DNA of 64,000 nt from Lacrimispora sphenoides. Lineage in GTDB: Bacteria > Bacillota > Clostridia > Lachnospirales > Lachnospiraceae. The position numbers and the translations under genes were made by a program. The notes beneath the pieces were generated by a model that saw only the letters and a list, made by a program, of their open reading frames with translations, ran no database searches and had not been told where the DNA came from. How positions within the stretch are numbered: the first letter of the stretch is position 1; each line of letters starts with the position of its first letter. Shown here piece after piece: positions 50,866 to 60,986 of this stretch. Where the stretch lies: NCBI RefSeq assembly GCF_900105215.1, contig NZ_FOIP01000002.1:310001-374000 (forward strand). The letters are read 5' to 3'.

Positions 50866-52709
50866 TGTCACGTGGGGCAAGGGAACGAAAGAAAACAGCA
50901 AATCTTTTTCGCCGGGTTATAAGAAAAAGTCTAAAAAAATCAGAAGAACTGACAGTCAGCCAGTGGGCGGAAAAATATCGAATACTTGATGAATCCAGTA
51001 ACTTATCGGGGAGATGGTCAAATGATGTAACGCCATATCTTATAGGGATCATGAATGCATTAAACGATGACTATATCCGGGAAATATATCTCTGTAAAGG
51101 ATCTCAGCTTGGCGGTACAGAGGTTCTCATAAATATGCTTATGTATATTATTGATAAAAGCCCCGCTCCAACAATGGTTGTATACCCTTCTGATGATCTG
51201 GCAAAGGATATATCAAATGATAAGCTTAAACCTGCTTTTAATTTGGTTCCGCAAATAAAAAGGGTATTCATGGAAAATGCATCAAAAGAATTGAGATTGA
51301 AATTTAAAACCATGGTATTGTATTTGCGTGGTGCCGGATCACCTTCAAAACTGGCATCAAAAGCTATAAAATATCTTTTCTTTGATGAAATAGATAAAAT
51401 TGGAGGTGCATCTAAAAAAGAGGCATCACCTTACAACCTTGCTATGGAGCGAGTTAAAACATATAAATCCCAAAGCAAAGTATACGCCTGTTCTACTCCA
51501 ACACTGGCAACGAACCACATCTGGAAACTGCACGATGAAGCGGATGAAGTAAAGCATTATTATGTACCGTGTCCTCATTGTGGCGAAATGATAGAACTAT
51601 TGTGGGAACAGATCAAATTTGATAAGGATGAAGAAAAAAGATTAAGTCCATATGATAGAGCTAAAACCGCACGATATGTTTGCCAGAAGTGCGGTTGTTT
51701 TATTGAAGATAAAGATAAACCTAAAATGCTACGAGAAGGGCATTGGCAAACTGTAAAAAAACGTGGAATTGGAAGACCTAAAACACTTGGTTTCTGGATA
51801 AGTTCCCTATATAGCCGCTTCTTAACTTGGGCCGATATTGCAGAAGAATTTATAAAATCAAAAGATGATCCAGAATTGCTGCAGAACTTTGTAAACTCAT
51901 GGCTTGGAGAACCATGGGAAGATACGAAGCTTAAAACTTCTAGTGAGTTAGTGCTTGAACGTCAGACAGATTTGCCGGAAATGATAATTCCAGAATGGGC
52001 AAAATTGATAACTGCAGGTGTCGATGTGCAGGAAACTAGCCTCTATTATTCGGTCAGAGCTTGGGGAGATTTTACTACTAGTCAGAATATAACACATGGT
52101 CAGGTCCTGTCATTTGCTGACATAGAAAGTATCATGAATACAGAATGGAATACGCAAGATGGCAGAAAGATGATAGTTAATCTTGCGTTGATAGATTCCG
52201 GGTATCAGCCGGATGATACATATGACTTCTGCGTAAATAATTCTGATTGGGCATTACCGTGTAAAGGCGCATCAAACCCAATGAGGGATAGATATAAGAT
52301 CAGCAAAGTGGATAAAGCGAATTCTAAAGCGTTTGGAATGCAACTTGTCTTAATAGATGGAGGCCAGTTTAAGGACTCTATCATGGCACGTATGCAAAGG
52401 GAAAATGGTACCGGAAGTTGGATGGTGTATAAAGGGTGTGATGAAGAATATGCATCTCAGGTGACATCTGAGCACAAAGTCATGGTAAAAGCAGCAAATG
52501 GAGCAAAGCGGATCCAGTGGGTATTAAAAAAATCACATGGAGATAACCATTATCTAGATTGCGAAGTTTATAACATGGCGGCAGCTGAAATTCTTGGGGT
52601 CAGAAGGCTGCATTTAGAGGGTGATACAGAACAGCAGCAGAATCCAACTGAAAACACAGAATATACGCCGGAGGAAACATGGATAGAACAACAGGAAAAT
52701 TGGATATAA
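50865..52709 (+). CDS. terminase large subunit, lambda gpA family
   Basis: A 614-residue packaging motor and nuclease. The ATPase has CKGSQLGGTEVLIN (Walker-A-like), the Walker B FFDEIDK and a coupling STPTLA region. A zinc ribbon-like CPHCGE..CQKCGC lies near residues 230-285. The nuclease domain starts near AGVDVQE and LALIDSGYQPD. It cuts concatemers at cos and pumps DNA into the prohead. Confidence 0.93.
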   Translation: MSRGARERKKTANLFRRVIRKSLKKSEELTVSQWAEKYRILDESSNLSGRWSNDVTPYLIGIMNALNDDYIREIYLCKGSQLGGTEVLINMLMYIIDKSPAPTMVVYPSDDLAKDISNDKLKPAFNLVPQIKRVFMENASKELRLKFKTMVLYLRGAGSPSKLASKAIKYLFFDEIDKIGGASKKEASPYNLAMERVKTYKSQSKVYACSTPTLATNHIWKLHDEADEVKHYYVPCPHCGEMIELLWEQIKFDKDEEKRLSPYDRAKTARYVCQKCGCFIEDKDKPKMLREGHWQTVKKRGIGRPKTLGFWISSLYSRFLTWADIAEEFIKSKDDPELLQNFVNSWLGEPWEDTKLKTSSELVLERQTDLPEMIIPEWAKLITAGVDVQETSLYYSVRAWGDFTTSQNITHGQVLSFADIESIMNTEWNTQDGRKMIVNLALIDSGYQPDDTYDFCVNNSDWALPCKGASNPMRDRYKISKVDKANSKAFGMQLVLIDGGQFKDSIMARMQRENGTGSWMVYKGCDEEYASQVTSEHKVMVKAANGAKRIQWVLKKSHGDNHYLDCEVYNMAAAEILGVRRLHLEGDTEQQQNPTENTEYTPEETWIEQQENWI

Positions 52710-52719
52710 GGAGGATTAT

Positions 52720-52956
52720 ATGGCAGATAGTATCAAGTTATTCGGTCAACCAGAAGAACAACTGGCAGTTGTCAATGAAGCCATCTATGCAATTTTAAAA
52801 GGTGGTCAATCATATAAAATCGGTACTCGGCAGCTTACCAGAGCAAATTTAGATTTGCTATATGACATGCAGTTGAAGCTTCAGGCTCAAATTGTCGGAA
52901 AGGAAGAAAATCACCTATTTCCGGATACGGTAGTAGCTGTATTTGATGGGAGGTAA
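52720..52956 (+). CDS. gpW-like head-tail joining protein
   Basis: A 78-residue protein with the gpW pattern EAIYAILKGGQSYKIGTRQLTRANLDLL. gpW plugs the head after packaging. It sits between terminase and portal as in lambda. Confidence 0.78.
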   Translation: MADSIKLFGQPEEQLAVVNEAIYAILKGGQSYKIGTRQLTRANLDLLYDMQLKLQAQIVGKEENHLFPDTVVAVFDGR

Positions 52957-52961
52957 TTCAT

Positions 52962-54491
52962 ATGAACTGGCTTGATAAAACCATAGGCTGGATATCACCT
53001 GAAGCAGGATACAGAAGAGAGGCGTATCGAAAAGCCTTAGAGGAATACAAGAATTATGATGCTGCTGGATATGACCGGATCAACTCAAACTGGCGGGTAT
53101 TTAATGAATCTGCTGAAATGACAGACCGGTATAGTAGGGATACGGTTAGGGCAAGGGCTAGGGACCTGGAACGCAATTCGGATATTATGAATGCAGTAAC
53201 AGGAGCATATAAACGAAATGTCTATGGAGCCGGATACCGATTGAGGGCAAACTGCAGCGATGAAAAACTGAATACACAGATTGAAAAGCTATGGAAGATA
53301 TGGTGTAAGAAGCAGAATTGTGATGTTACAGGGACACAGAGCTTTCAATCCATGATGCGGATGGCTATTCAACGGAAAAAAATTGATGGAGGAATTATTT
53401 TTTTAAAACGCTATACTTCCGAAGGATTTATACCATTTAAACTTCAGGCTTTAGAAGTCGATGAATTAGATCTTACTGCGATAACACCTAAAAACCAAGG
53501 AAATCGGGTGGTTGGAGGCATAGAATATAATTCACACAGCCGCCCAGTTGGTTACTTTATCCGACAATACAGTCTTGATGGGACAATCATAACGGAACCA
53601 GTTTATATAGAAGCAAAAGATATTATATTTTATTTTACAAAAACAAGACCGTCACAGGTTCGGGAAATGTCTGATATGACTCCTACGATCACAAGGATAC
53701 GTGATTCGAACGAATTTATGAGGGCTGTATCGGTAAAGGAAAGAATATTGTCTTGCTTATCTGTATTTATAAAGCGAGAGCTGCCGCCTTCTGGGATCGG
53801 AGTTGGTAGAGGAGGAGCAATAGGATCATCAGGAAAAGATGACAAAACATACGATTATCAAGGGAAAACATTAACTCCTGGTATGATTCAGTACCTTAAC
53901 AAAGGTGATGAAGCACAGGTTGTAAATCCAAGCGGTCAGGCAACAGATGCAACTGCCTATATTAAGCAGGAAATACGCTTAGTTGGGTCAGGACAAGGAT
54001 TAAGCTATGAGACAATCAGCAGGGACATGTCAGAAAGTAACTATAGTTCTGCCAGGCAGGGACTGATCGAAGATGAGTTAACCTATGCGGAAGAAAAAAG
54101 CCTACTGATGGAAGTCATGACTGAAATTTATGAGAGCTTTCTTATATCTTTGGTACTCGCAGGCAAAATCAATATTAAGGATTTTTGGGAAAAGAAAGAA
54201 ATTTACCTGGATCATAGCTGGATACAGGCGCCTAAGCGCTGGATTGATCCACTAAAAGAGACGAATGCAAATAAAACGGCTCTCAACACCGGACAAAAAA
54301 CATGGGCTGATATGGCATCAGAAAACGGAAAAGACTGGAAAGAGCAAATCAATGAAATGGTTGAAATAATAGAGTATGGAAAAGAAAAAGGAATTGATAT
54401 GGGAGGTGTAATATTTGGAAATAACAGCAAAACAGAACCTGTCAAGGAGCCAGATACAGCAGAAGCAGACGGAAATAAGGGAAAATCTTAA
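52962..54491 (+). CDS. portal protein, lambda gpB family
   Basis: A 509-residue portal forming the dodecameric DNA gate. N-terminal pieces (NWRVFNESAEMTDRYSRDTVRARARDLERNSDIMNAVTGAYKRNVYGAGYRL) are typical of lambda-type portals. The last 77 bases overlap the protease gene in another frame, suggesting translational coupling. Confidence 0.92.
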   Translation: MNWLDKTIGWISPEAGYRREAYRKALEEYKNYDAAGYDRINSNWRVFNESAEMTDRYSRDTVRARARDLERNSDIMNAVTGAYKRNVYGAGYRLRANCSDEKLNTQIEKLWKIWCKKQNCDVTGTQSFQSMMRMAIQRKKIDGGIIFLKRYTSEGFIPFKLQALEVDELDLTAITPKNQGNRVVGGIEYNSHSRPVGYFIRQYSLDGTIITEPVYIEAKDIIFYFTKTRPSQVREMSDMTPTITRIRDSNEFMRAVSVKERILSCLSVFIKRELPPSGIGVGRGGAIGSSGKDDKTYDYQGKTLTPGMIQYLNKGDEAQVVNPSGQATDATAYIKQEIRLVGSGQGLSYETISRDMSESNYSSARQGLIEDELTYAEEKSLLMEVMTEIYESFLISLVLAGKINIKDFWEKKEIYLDHSWIQAPKRWIDPLKETNANKTALNTGQKTWADMASENGKDWKEQINEMVEIIEYGKEKGIDMGGVIFGNNSKTEPVKEPDTAEADGNKGKS

Positions 54492-55065
54492 CCGTTCACT
54501 TCCGGCTGCTTCTATACGTTCTGTGGAGGGTGAGGAACGAACGGTTGAACTTTCATTTTCATCTGAAGAACCATATGGCCGATGGTGGGGAGTAGAAGTC
54601 CTGGATCATTCAGAAGGGTGTGTGGATTTAAACAGAATTAACAGCATTGGTTGTGTTTTATTTAACCATAACCGGGATAAGGTGATTGGAAAGATAATTG
54701 ATTCATCGAATGATGGCAGCAGATGTTACGCAAAAGTAAAATTTGATGATGATGAAGCATCAGATATCATTTACAAGAAGGTTCAGAGCGGAACACTAAA
54801 AGGTGTATCTGTGGGATATGTTGTGGAGTCATGGGAAGAGGTAATGCCAGGGAAAAAGTCTGCAGACGGGAGGTTTACCGGTCCATGTGATATCGCAAAA
54901 AGATGGACACCGTTTGAGATATCAATTGTTTCAGTACCAGCAGATCCAACCGTGGGAGTTGGACGTGAATTTGAAAACGCAACTTATATTACAAATGGAA
55001 GAATGCTGGACTTTTATAGCAGGCAGCTTCAAATAAATAAAAATAAATTCAGGAGGGAATTATGA
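54415..55065 (+). CDS. HK97-family prohead protease
   Basis: A 216-residue serine protease. The catalytic His is in VLFNHNRDKVIG and the Ser in LKGVSVGYVV, with FEISIVSVPADP in the family core. It matures the capsid by cutting scaffold domains. TTG start behind GGAGGTG lies inside the portal gene; its end overlaps the capsid start by 4 bp. Confidence 0.9.
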   Translation: MEITAKQNLSRSQIQQKQTEIRENLNRSLPAASIRSVEGEERTVELSFSSEEPYGRWWGVEVLDHSEGCVDLNRINSIGCVLFNHNRDKVIGKIIDSSNDGSRCYAKVKFDDDEASDIIYKKVQSGTLKGVSVGYVVESWEEVMPGKKSADGRFTGPCDIAKRWTPFEISIVSVPADPTVGVGREFENATYITNGRMLDFYSRQLQINKNKFRREL

Positions 55066-56582
55066 CAAGAAAACAAATTATGGAACGGCAGCAAGAGATT
55101 TTAAGTACTGCAAAAACTGAACACAGAGACCTGACCAATGAAGAAAAAGCAGAATTTGACAATCTGCAAAGAGAACTGGATCAGATGGAAGCCGGTGCTG
55201 GGGGAGGAGAATCAGCAAGCCAGAGAAGTACCGAAAACACGGGAATAGAAAGACCTGCAAACGGTATTACTCCAGATCAGGCAGCACAAAGAGCAATCGA
55301 AGCAGAACGGAAGAGGACAGCAGATATTACAAGCTTATGCCGAAATTTCGAAATTTCTCCTGATGAATATATTAGGAATGGAAGCAGTATGGAAGCAGTA
55401 AGAACAGCAGTACTTGATCAGCTGAAGAAAACCAATGGCCCGGTGGGTGTGCGTGTTACCGCAGATGAAGGAGACAAGTTCCGGGAACGTGCTTCTGATG
55501 CTCTATTGATGCGGTCAGGGATTGCAGTCATTGCTCCTACAGATGGGGCAACTCAGATGCGCAGCATGAGCATGAGGGACTTGGCTGTAGAATGTTTATC
55601 CAGGGAAGGGGAGGATGTCAGAACCCTATTAAGAATGGATCCTACAGATATGTATAACAATTTATGCCGGCAGTTTTATAACCCGACAGCCGCATTTCCG
55701 GCTATTCTGGATAACACCATTAAAAAAAGCATTGTTCAGCTATATAATCAGGTTCCTACAACTTTCCAGGCCTGGACCACAAAAGGTAGCTTGAAAGACT
55801 TTAAGGAAACCAGTGATCATGAGTATGTAATCGGTGGAGCAGGAGACTTTTTACTTGTACCAGAAAACGGGGAATTAAAGGCGGATACACCTGAAACCCA
55901 GCTGCTTCCAAAACGTAAATTAGGTACTTATGGCCGACAGTTTAGCATGACCCGGCAGGCATTCATCAATGACGATATTGGATTCTTGACAGAGATTCCA
56001 GGATTATATGCAACGAGAGCAAAGAAAACCATTGATAAGCAGGTTTACAGCTTACTGTTTAACAATGGAAAAATATTTGACGGAGTAAACCTATTTGACA
56101 ACAAACACAAAAATTTAATTACAACTGGAGCGAAACCTTCTCAAGCAGCTATCCAAGCAATAATTTTACAAATGCAGAAACAGACTGATCAGTTTGGAGA
56201 GGCAATCTATATCACACCTCAACACATTATTGTTCCGGTTGGATATGAGTTTGACTTGGCAGTTATTTTGCGTTCTGCACAGGTAACTGGAACCAACGAT
56301 AACGACATTAATCCACTGTACAACTATCCGCTGAAAATTGTACAGACTCCTGTTCTCAATGTCTTGGCTGGTGCTGGTGCTGCACCATGGTTTATGGTTG
56401 CGAATGCAATGAGCGCAAAGTCAATCCAGGTTGATTATCTGAATGGTCAGGAAACGCCGATTGTAAGAAGAATGGAAGCTCCAGGGACCCTGGGATTTGT
56501 ATGGGATATGTATTTGGACTGGGGTATTGCAGTTCGTGACTTCCGAGGAATTGCCAAAAATCCAGGCACACCAATTGTTTAA
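55062..56582 (+). CDS. major capsid protein, HK97 fold, with N-terminal scaffold domain
   Basis: A 506-residue precursor. Residues 1-60 form a helical, charged scaffold-like delta domain likely removed by the preceding protease; a linker and the HK97 fold follow (from about 140; NTIKKSIVQLYNQVPTTFQAW, TRQAFINDDIGFL near 300). A ribosome site AGGAGGG is present. Confidence 0.92.
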   Translation: MTRKQIMERQQEILSTAKTEHRDLTNEEKAEFDNLQRELDQMEAGAGGGESASQRSTENTGIERPANGITPDQAAQRAIEAERKRTADITSLCRNFEISPDEYIRNGSSMEAVRTAVLDQLKKTNGPVGVRVTADEGDKFRERASDALLMRSGIAVIAPTDGATQMRSMSMRDLAVECLSREGEDVRTLLRMDPTDMYNNLCRQFYNPTAAFPAILDNTIKKSIVQLYNQVPTTFQAWTTKGSLKDFKETSDHEYVIGGAGDFLLVPENGELKADTPETQLLPKRKLGTYGRQFSMTRQAFINDDIGFLTEIPGLYATRAKKTIDKQVYSLLFNNGKIFDGVNLFDNKHKNLITTGAKPSQAAIQAIILQMQKQTDQFGEAIYITPQHIIVPVGYEFDLAVILRSAQVTGTNDNDINPLYNYPLKIVQTPVLNVLAGAGAAPWFMVANAMSAKSIQVDYLNGQETPIVRRMEAPGTLGFVWDMYLDWGIAVRDFRGIAKNPGTPIV

Positions 56583-56605
56583 TTTTTGAAGAGAGGAGAA
56601 TTTAG

Positions 56606-56935
56606 ATGAGCAAAGCAACTTACTGGCAACGTGGGGAATCATTAGATTACAGCAACACTACGACAAAGACGATTGATGCAGGAACGGTTGTTGCATTAAA
56701 AAGCAGGATTGGAGTAATTGGCGGAGATATCCTACCGGGAGAGATGGGAACCATACATATGACCGGTGTATTTGAAATCACAAAAACAGATGCAAATGAA
56801 ATCACAATGGGAACGCTTGTGTTTTTTGATGGGACAGGCATCACTGCAACGGCTGGGACAGATACACCGGCAGGGTATGCGGCAGCAGATGCGGCAGCAG
56901 GGGACAATTCTATTATCGTAAAACTGTTGGGTTAA
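56606..56935 (+). CDS. DUF2190 family capsid decoration protein
   Basis: A 109-residue Gly/Ala/Thr-rich beta protein with DUF2190 pattern (RGESLDYSNTTTKTIDAGTVVALKSRIGV). Such proteins are placed right after capsid genes and stabilise the shell. Confidence 0.82.
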   Translation: MSKATYWQRGESLDYSNTTTKTIDAGTVVALKSRIGVIGGDILPGEMGTIHMTGVFEITKTDANEITMGTLVFFDGTGITATAGTDTPAGYAAADAAAGDNSIIVKLLG

Positions 56936-56939
56936 AGAA

Positions 56940-57209
56940 ATGAAGCTGATCGCAGTAAGCCATATTCTTTATCGAAATATGCAGTACTATCCAGGTGATG
57001 AGCTTCCAATTGGCACAGATATGCAGGAAGTATGGATTGATTGCGGAAGTGCTACATTCGAAGATAGTGATGAAACAGTAGAAACGAAGGTAACAAAAGC
57101 CCGGAGAGTAATGGCGCAATCCGGGCTTACTGGTACTGCTGTAAATTCTGAATTGGATGAGAATTTAGTTGGAAGAGTGCCGGTAACTGAGGGGAGGCGC
57201 AGGAAGTGA
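56940..57209 (+). CDS. head-completion region protein, 89 residues, unknown
   Basis: A short protein with a beta-rich start (MKLIAVSHILYRNMQYYPGDELPIG) and a basic end. Only position suggests a capsid or connector role. It ends 4 bp inside the next gene. Confidence 0.6.
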   Translation: MKLIAVSHILYRNMQYYPGDELPIGTDMQEVWIDCGSATFEDSDETVETKVTKARRVMAQSGLTGTAVNSELDENLVGRVPVTEGRRRK

Positions 57210-57538
57210 AAAGTTTCAAGGAACTGCTGTCTGCTGATATCAAAGCTGTGTTTATGAATCCGGAAGAATTCGGAGAACTGCATACAGTCGGTGGAAGAGA
57301 GATGCCGGTTATTATTGATGAGACAGAAATTACGGAACGTAGTAAAAAGCAGGCTGAACATGGGCGTATTGATGGTGTGTATGAAAGACGGATACTCCTT
57401 TATGTTTCAAAGAGTGATTTCGGAAGGTTGCCTGGAATTGGTGGTCTACTGATCGTGGATAACACCAAATGGCGGATTGTAGATGCAGTTGATGAGGATG
57501 GGATATATTCTATCACATTAGGGTACTTAAAAGCATGA
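57206..57538 (+). CDS. head-tail connector, gpFII-like
   Basis: A 110-residue protein with VDGRIDGVYERRILLYVSKSDFGRLPGIGGLLIVDNTKWRIVD-like architecture (residues about 50-95), resembling lambda gpFII-type joining proteins. Placement between capsid and tail genes supports it. Overlaps both neighbours by 4 bp. Confidence 0.6.
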   Translation: MKSFKELLSADIKAVFMNPEEFGELHTVGGREMPVIIDETEITERSKKQAEHGRIDGVYERRILLYVSKSDFGRLPGIGGLLIVDNTKWRIVDAVDEDGIYSITLGYLKA

Positions 57539-58125
57539 ATATAAAAATCGAATTAAATAAGGACGATTACTCTAAAATAATCCGTTCTATGCGGGATGTT
57601 GAGAAATCAGAAGAATCCGTACTTAAGACAGCAGTAAATAATACTGCAAAACGGGCACAGCGGCTACTTATCAAGCGAGCAGGAAAAACCTATGTTGGAG
57701 AAGTGGCCCGCCAGGAGCGTATAAAATCGGCTTCTGAGATCATAAAAGGTCAGGTTAAAAACCCAACTACTGTTATTCGATTTAGTTCCACTGTGCATGA
57801 AATTAAAGAATTCCATGTATCAAGTCTTGTGGCTACCAGGACTATGCAGGGTAATGTTTTAAGAGGAGCGTCAAAAACACTGGAAGGAACATCTGGAAAA
57901 GCGTTTGTGGTTCGGTTTAAAAGCGGACATCAAGCAGTTGTGCAGCGTGTGCAAGGTGCGAAAATGAAAAGCAATCCAAAGAAAGAGAAACTTAAGAAAC
58001 TATTAGGCCCTTCATACATGAAGATGATTGGAGGGGAAAAGGTATACAAACCAGATGAAGTTACAGAACTACTTCACGAAGAGTTAGGGAAAATCATGTC
58101 AAAAGTATTGGGGGGTGGTAGGTAA
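57535..58125 (+). CDS. minor tail protein Z-like
   Basis: A 196-residue basic protein of the GPZ type: SVLKTAVNNTAKRAQRLLIKRAGKTYVG and GKAFVVRFKSGHQAVVQR. In lambda gpZ fits the tail to the head. Overlaps both neighbours. Confidence 0.75.
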   Translation: MNIKIELNKDDYSKIIRSMRDVEKSEESVLKTAVNNTAKRAQRLLIKRAGKTYVGEVARQERIKSASEIIKGQVKNPTTVIRFSSTVHEIKEFHVSSLVATRTMQGNVLRGASKTLEGTSGKAFVVRFKSGHQAVVQRVQGAKMKSNPKKEKLKKLLGPSYMKMIGGEKVYKPDEVTELLHEELGKIMSKVLGGGR

Positions 58126-58667
58126 TGGAATCAACAAGAGCGAGAACACCACTTTTCTTACAAGAAGCACTTGTTAATGAGATTAAAAAGATCACAGGTG
58201 ATATGTTATTTCATTCGCCTAAAAGCCAGGAATTGGTTAAATTGGAGGTCTTTGTACAATCTCTTCCTATTCCGGTTTTAGAAAGCACGGCAGAGAGTAA
58301 AGATTTTAGTAACATAGAATACCAGGGGAGCCAGATAGAGGAGCCTATTTTTAAATGTCCATGGTGCATTGTCAAAATCGAAGGTGGAAATATACCGGGG
58401 ATAAATGAACAACAGGCAATACAGGTTGTGGTTTGCTTTGGAATTTTTAATGATGATGTTAGCAATCAGGGACACCGGGAAATATTGAACCTCTTTCAAA
58501 GGATATATTCCAGATTTGCGGTTGACCCTATATTGGACAGCCAGTATACCTGTACTGGAGAATTTGAATGGGCGTTGCAGGAAGAAGATACATACCCTCA
58601 TTTTTTTGGGGGAATAGGCATAAGTTTTAAATTTATGGGATATAGAAGGGAGAATAAGTTTTTATGA
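58125..58667 (+). CDS. tail completion/terminator region protein, 180 residues
   Basis: The size and position match phage tail-terminator proteins, but I see no diagnostic motif. A mixed alpha/beta protein with IVVCFGIFNDD-like strands. It overlaps the next gene by 4 bp. Confidence 0.5.
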   Translation: MESTRARTPLFLQEALVNEIKKITGDMLFHSPKSQELVKLEVFVQSLPIPVLESTAESKDFSNIEYQGSQIEEPIFKCPWCIVKIEGGNIPGINEQQAIQVVVCFGIFNDDVSNQGHREILNLFQRIYSRFAVDPILDSQYTCTGEFEWALQEEDTYPHFFGGIGISFKFMGYRRENKFL

Positions 58668-58981
58668 AAAATGTAGATAAAGCAGTGGAAAATGAAATCG
58701 TAACCACAGATGTCAAACCACTAAAAACGGAAACAAAGGGATCGTTGGAAAAAGAGGCCAGGATTTATTTGGGTCCAACTTTAAAAGGTGTGACAAGTGG
58801 TACTGTTTTTAGTGGGGATTTGCCTCTAATGTTGCAAGATGCCATAAAAGATGTTCCTGTAATCACTGAGCTGGTGGTGCCTCTGTCAAGGCTTGTAGAG
58901 GCGGGAAAAGAATTAGCTGATCAGAATTCTGCACTGAACAAATTTTATGATCTGGCAGAAAAATATAGGAAAGGAGAATAA
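58664..58981 (+). CDS. phage structural-region protein, 105 residues, unknown
   Basis: Polar N-terminus with Lys/Glu, then a segment ARIYLGPTLKGVTSGTVFSGDLPLML. It lies directly before the tail sheath gene, where many contractile phages encode a small protein of this kind. No function assigned. Confidence 0.6.
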   Translation: MKNVDKAVENEIVTTDVKPLKTETKGSLEKEARIYLGPTLKGVTSGTVFSGDLPLMLQDAIKDVPVITELVVPLSRLVEAGKELADQNSALNKFYDLAEKYRKGE

Positions 58982-58987
58982 AATCAA

Positions 58988-60439
58988 ATGGGATACAATC
59001 ATCGTATTTCTACTCAAGAAATTGATACACAGATCACAATCCCTATAAAAGGTACGGCAGGGCTTCAGGTAGTTGTAGGGACAGCGCCTGTGAATATGGC
59101 GGAGGATCCTGCAGCGGTGGCAAACGTACCTATTATTGCCTATAGCTTTCCGGAGGCTCAGAGGCAGCTGGGTTATAGTGATGATTTTAAAAATTATACG
59201 CTTTGCCAGTCAATGGATGCCAGCTTTCGTGTGTTTTCTGTTGCACCGGTAGTATTTATCAATGTTCTGGATCCATCAAAGCACAAGAAAGCATATACAA
59301 AAGATGATATTGCTGTCGTGGCAAAGAAAGCCATGATTGAAGATACAGGTATTATCATTAAAACTCTTCAAATTAAGGATCAAGCAGAAGGCAGCCTTGA
59401 AGCAAATGTGGATTATATCGCAGAATTTAACCAGGCAGGTGGTATTGATATTACCCTGCTATCAACACAAAAGACCGCTACAGTGACAAAGATTAAGGCT
59501 TCAGGAGATCAAATTGATCCGTCTATGGTCACGGAAACAGATATCATTGGCGGATATGATGTGGCAAGCGGAAAGGAAACCGGTATGGAGTTGATCCGGC
59601 AAGTATATCCTAAGTTCGGGTTTACACCAGGAATCCTTATTGCACCAGGCTGGTCACAGGATCCCACAGTGGCAGCGGTTATGTGTGCTAAGACAGAAGA
59701 TATAAACGGGGCATTTACCTGTGAAACAGCAATTGATATGGATACCGTGAATACAAAAGTATATACAGCGCTTAAAGATGCAAAATCAGAAATGGCTGTT
59801 ACGAACAAACACGCCATACTTCTTTGGCCAAAACTTAGGTTAGGAAAGAAGATTTATGCATATTCCGCCATTTGGGCTGCTATGACAGCTTACACTGATG
59901 CAAAGAACAATGATATTCCGGTAAAAAGTCCATCAAATGAGCTTCTTAATGTAAGTGCAGCCGTTCTATCTGATGGAACCGAAATTTTGTTAGATACCGC
60001 CATGGCAGAGGTCGTTAATTCGAACGGTATAGTAACTGCGATCAATGATGGGGGTTGGAGATCATGGGGAAATAATACGGCGGTATATCCTGTATCATCT
60101 GACCCGAAGGACCGCTGGATTGCTTGCCGCAGGATGATGAGCTGGTATCGGAATCGTTTTATTCTTACATATAGAGCAAAGTGTGATGCTTCAGCCAATT
60201 ACCGCTTGATTGAGGCTATTGTAGATGCGGAGAATCTATATTTAAACAGTCTAACATCGACAGGAGATATTGCCGGCGGGTCTATTAGTTTTAGCGAAGA
60301 GGACAATCCGATTGAATCAATCCTTAACGGAGCAATTATTTTTTATACTAAGCTTGCATTCTGGACACCTGCAGAATACATCCTGAACAAGATTGAGTTT
60401 GATCCAACAATTATCCAAACAGCGTTAGGAGGTAAATAA
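58988..60439 (+). CDS. tail sheath protein
   Basis: A 483-residue protein forming the contractile tail sheath. The start MGYNHRISTQEIDTQITIPIKGTAGLQVVVGTAP and the C-terminal GAIIFYTKLAFWTPAEYILNKIEFDP region fit the P2 FI / Mu-like sheath family. It shows that the phage is a myovirus type. The tube gene follows immediately. Confidence 0.93.
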   Translation: MGYNHRISTQEIDTQITIPIKGTAGLQVVVGTAPVNMAEDPAAVANVPIIAYSFPEAQRQLGYSDDFKNYTLCQSMDASFRVFSVAPVVFINVLDPSKHKKAYTKDDIAVVAKKAMIEDTGIIIKTLQIKDQAEGSLEANVDYIAEFNQAGGIDITLLSTQKTATVTKIKASGDQIDPSMVTETDIIGGYDVASGKETGMELIRQVYPKFGFTPGILIAPGWSQDPTVAAVMCAKTEDINGAFTCETAIDMDTVNTKVYTALKDAKSEMAVTNKHAILLWPKLRLGKKIYAYSAIWAAMTAYTDAKNNDIPVKSPSNELLNVSAAVLSDGTEILLDTAMAEVVNSNGIVTAINDGGWRSWGNNTAVYPVSSDPKDRWIACRRMMSWYRNRFILTYRAKCDASANYRLIEAIVDAENLYLNSLTSTGDIAGGSISFSEEDNPIESILNGAIIFYTKLAFWTPAEYILNKIEFDPTIIQTALGGK

Positions 60440-60440
60440 T

Positions 60441-60974
60441 ATGGAATTTGACAATAAAATCATTCCAGAAGTAATTCATGGTTTTAGAGTATACGATGGA
60501 GATGGCGATCAGCTTATAGGGATTACTGATGAAATGAACATGGCGGACTTAGCCAGCAAAACAGCAACCATCACGGGGGCGGGAATCCCTGGGTCGTACG
60601 ATGTTCCTATATTAGGTCATTTTGACTCTATCACCCAGGATATCCCATTTCGCATTTTGTACAGGCCGGTCCTTGAGTTCGCAAATCCCATGAAACAGGT
60701 AAGGTTTAATATTAGGGGTGCAATCCAGGTAACAGACAAATCTACAGGCGTATCAGATTTTACGGGATTCCGTTACGTGGTGGGTGGGCGCTGTAAAAGC
60801 TTATCTCCAGGAAACCTTAAACCAGGCGATGTCATGGGATCAAAGCTGAGTATTGAGGCGACATATATATTGTATGAGATTGACGGTGTTAAGCTTATTG
60901 AGATTGATAAGCTTAACAACATCTACCGAATTAACGGCACAGACTTAATGGAAAAAGTTCGAAAGTTATGTTAA
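60441..60974 (+). CDS. tail tube protein
   Basis: A 177-residue protein directly after the sheath. N-terminus EFDNKIIPEVIHGFRVYDGDGDQLIGITDEMNMADL and the repeat beta pattern fit the P2 FII-type tube. It forms the inner tail channel. Confidence 0.88.
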   Translation: MEFDNKIIPEVIHGFRVYDGDGDQLIGITDEMNMADLASKTATITGAGIPGSYDVPILGHFDSITQDIPFRILYRPVLEFANPMKQVRFNIRGAIQVTDKSTGVSDFTGFRYVVGGRCKSLSPGNLKPGDVMGSKLSIEATYILYEIDGVKLIEIDKLNNIYRINGTDLMEKVRKLC

Positions 60975-60986
60975 TGGGAGGACATT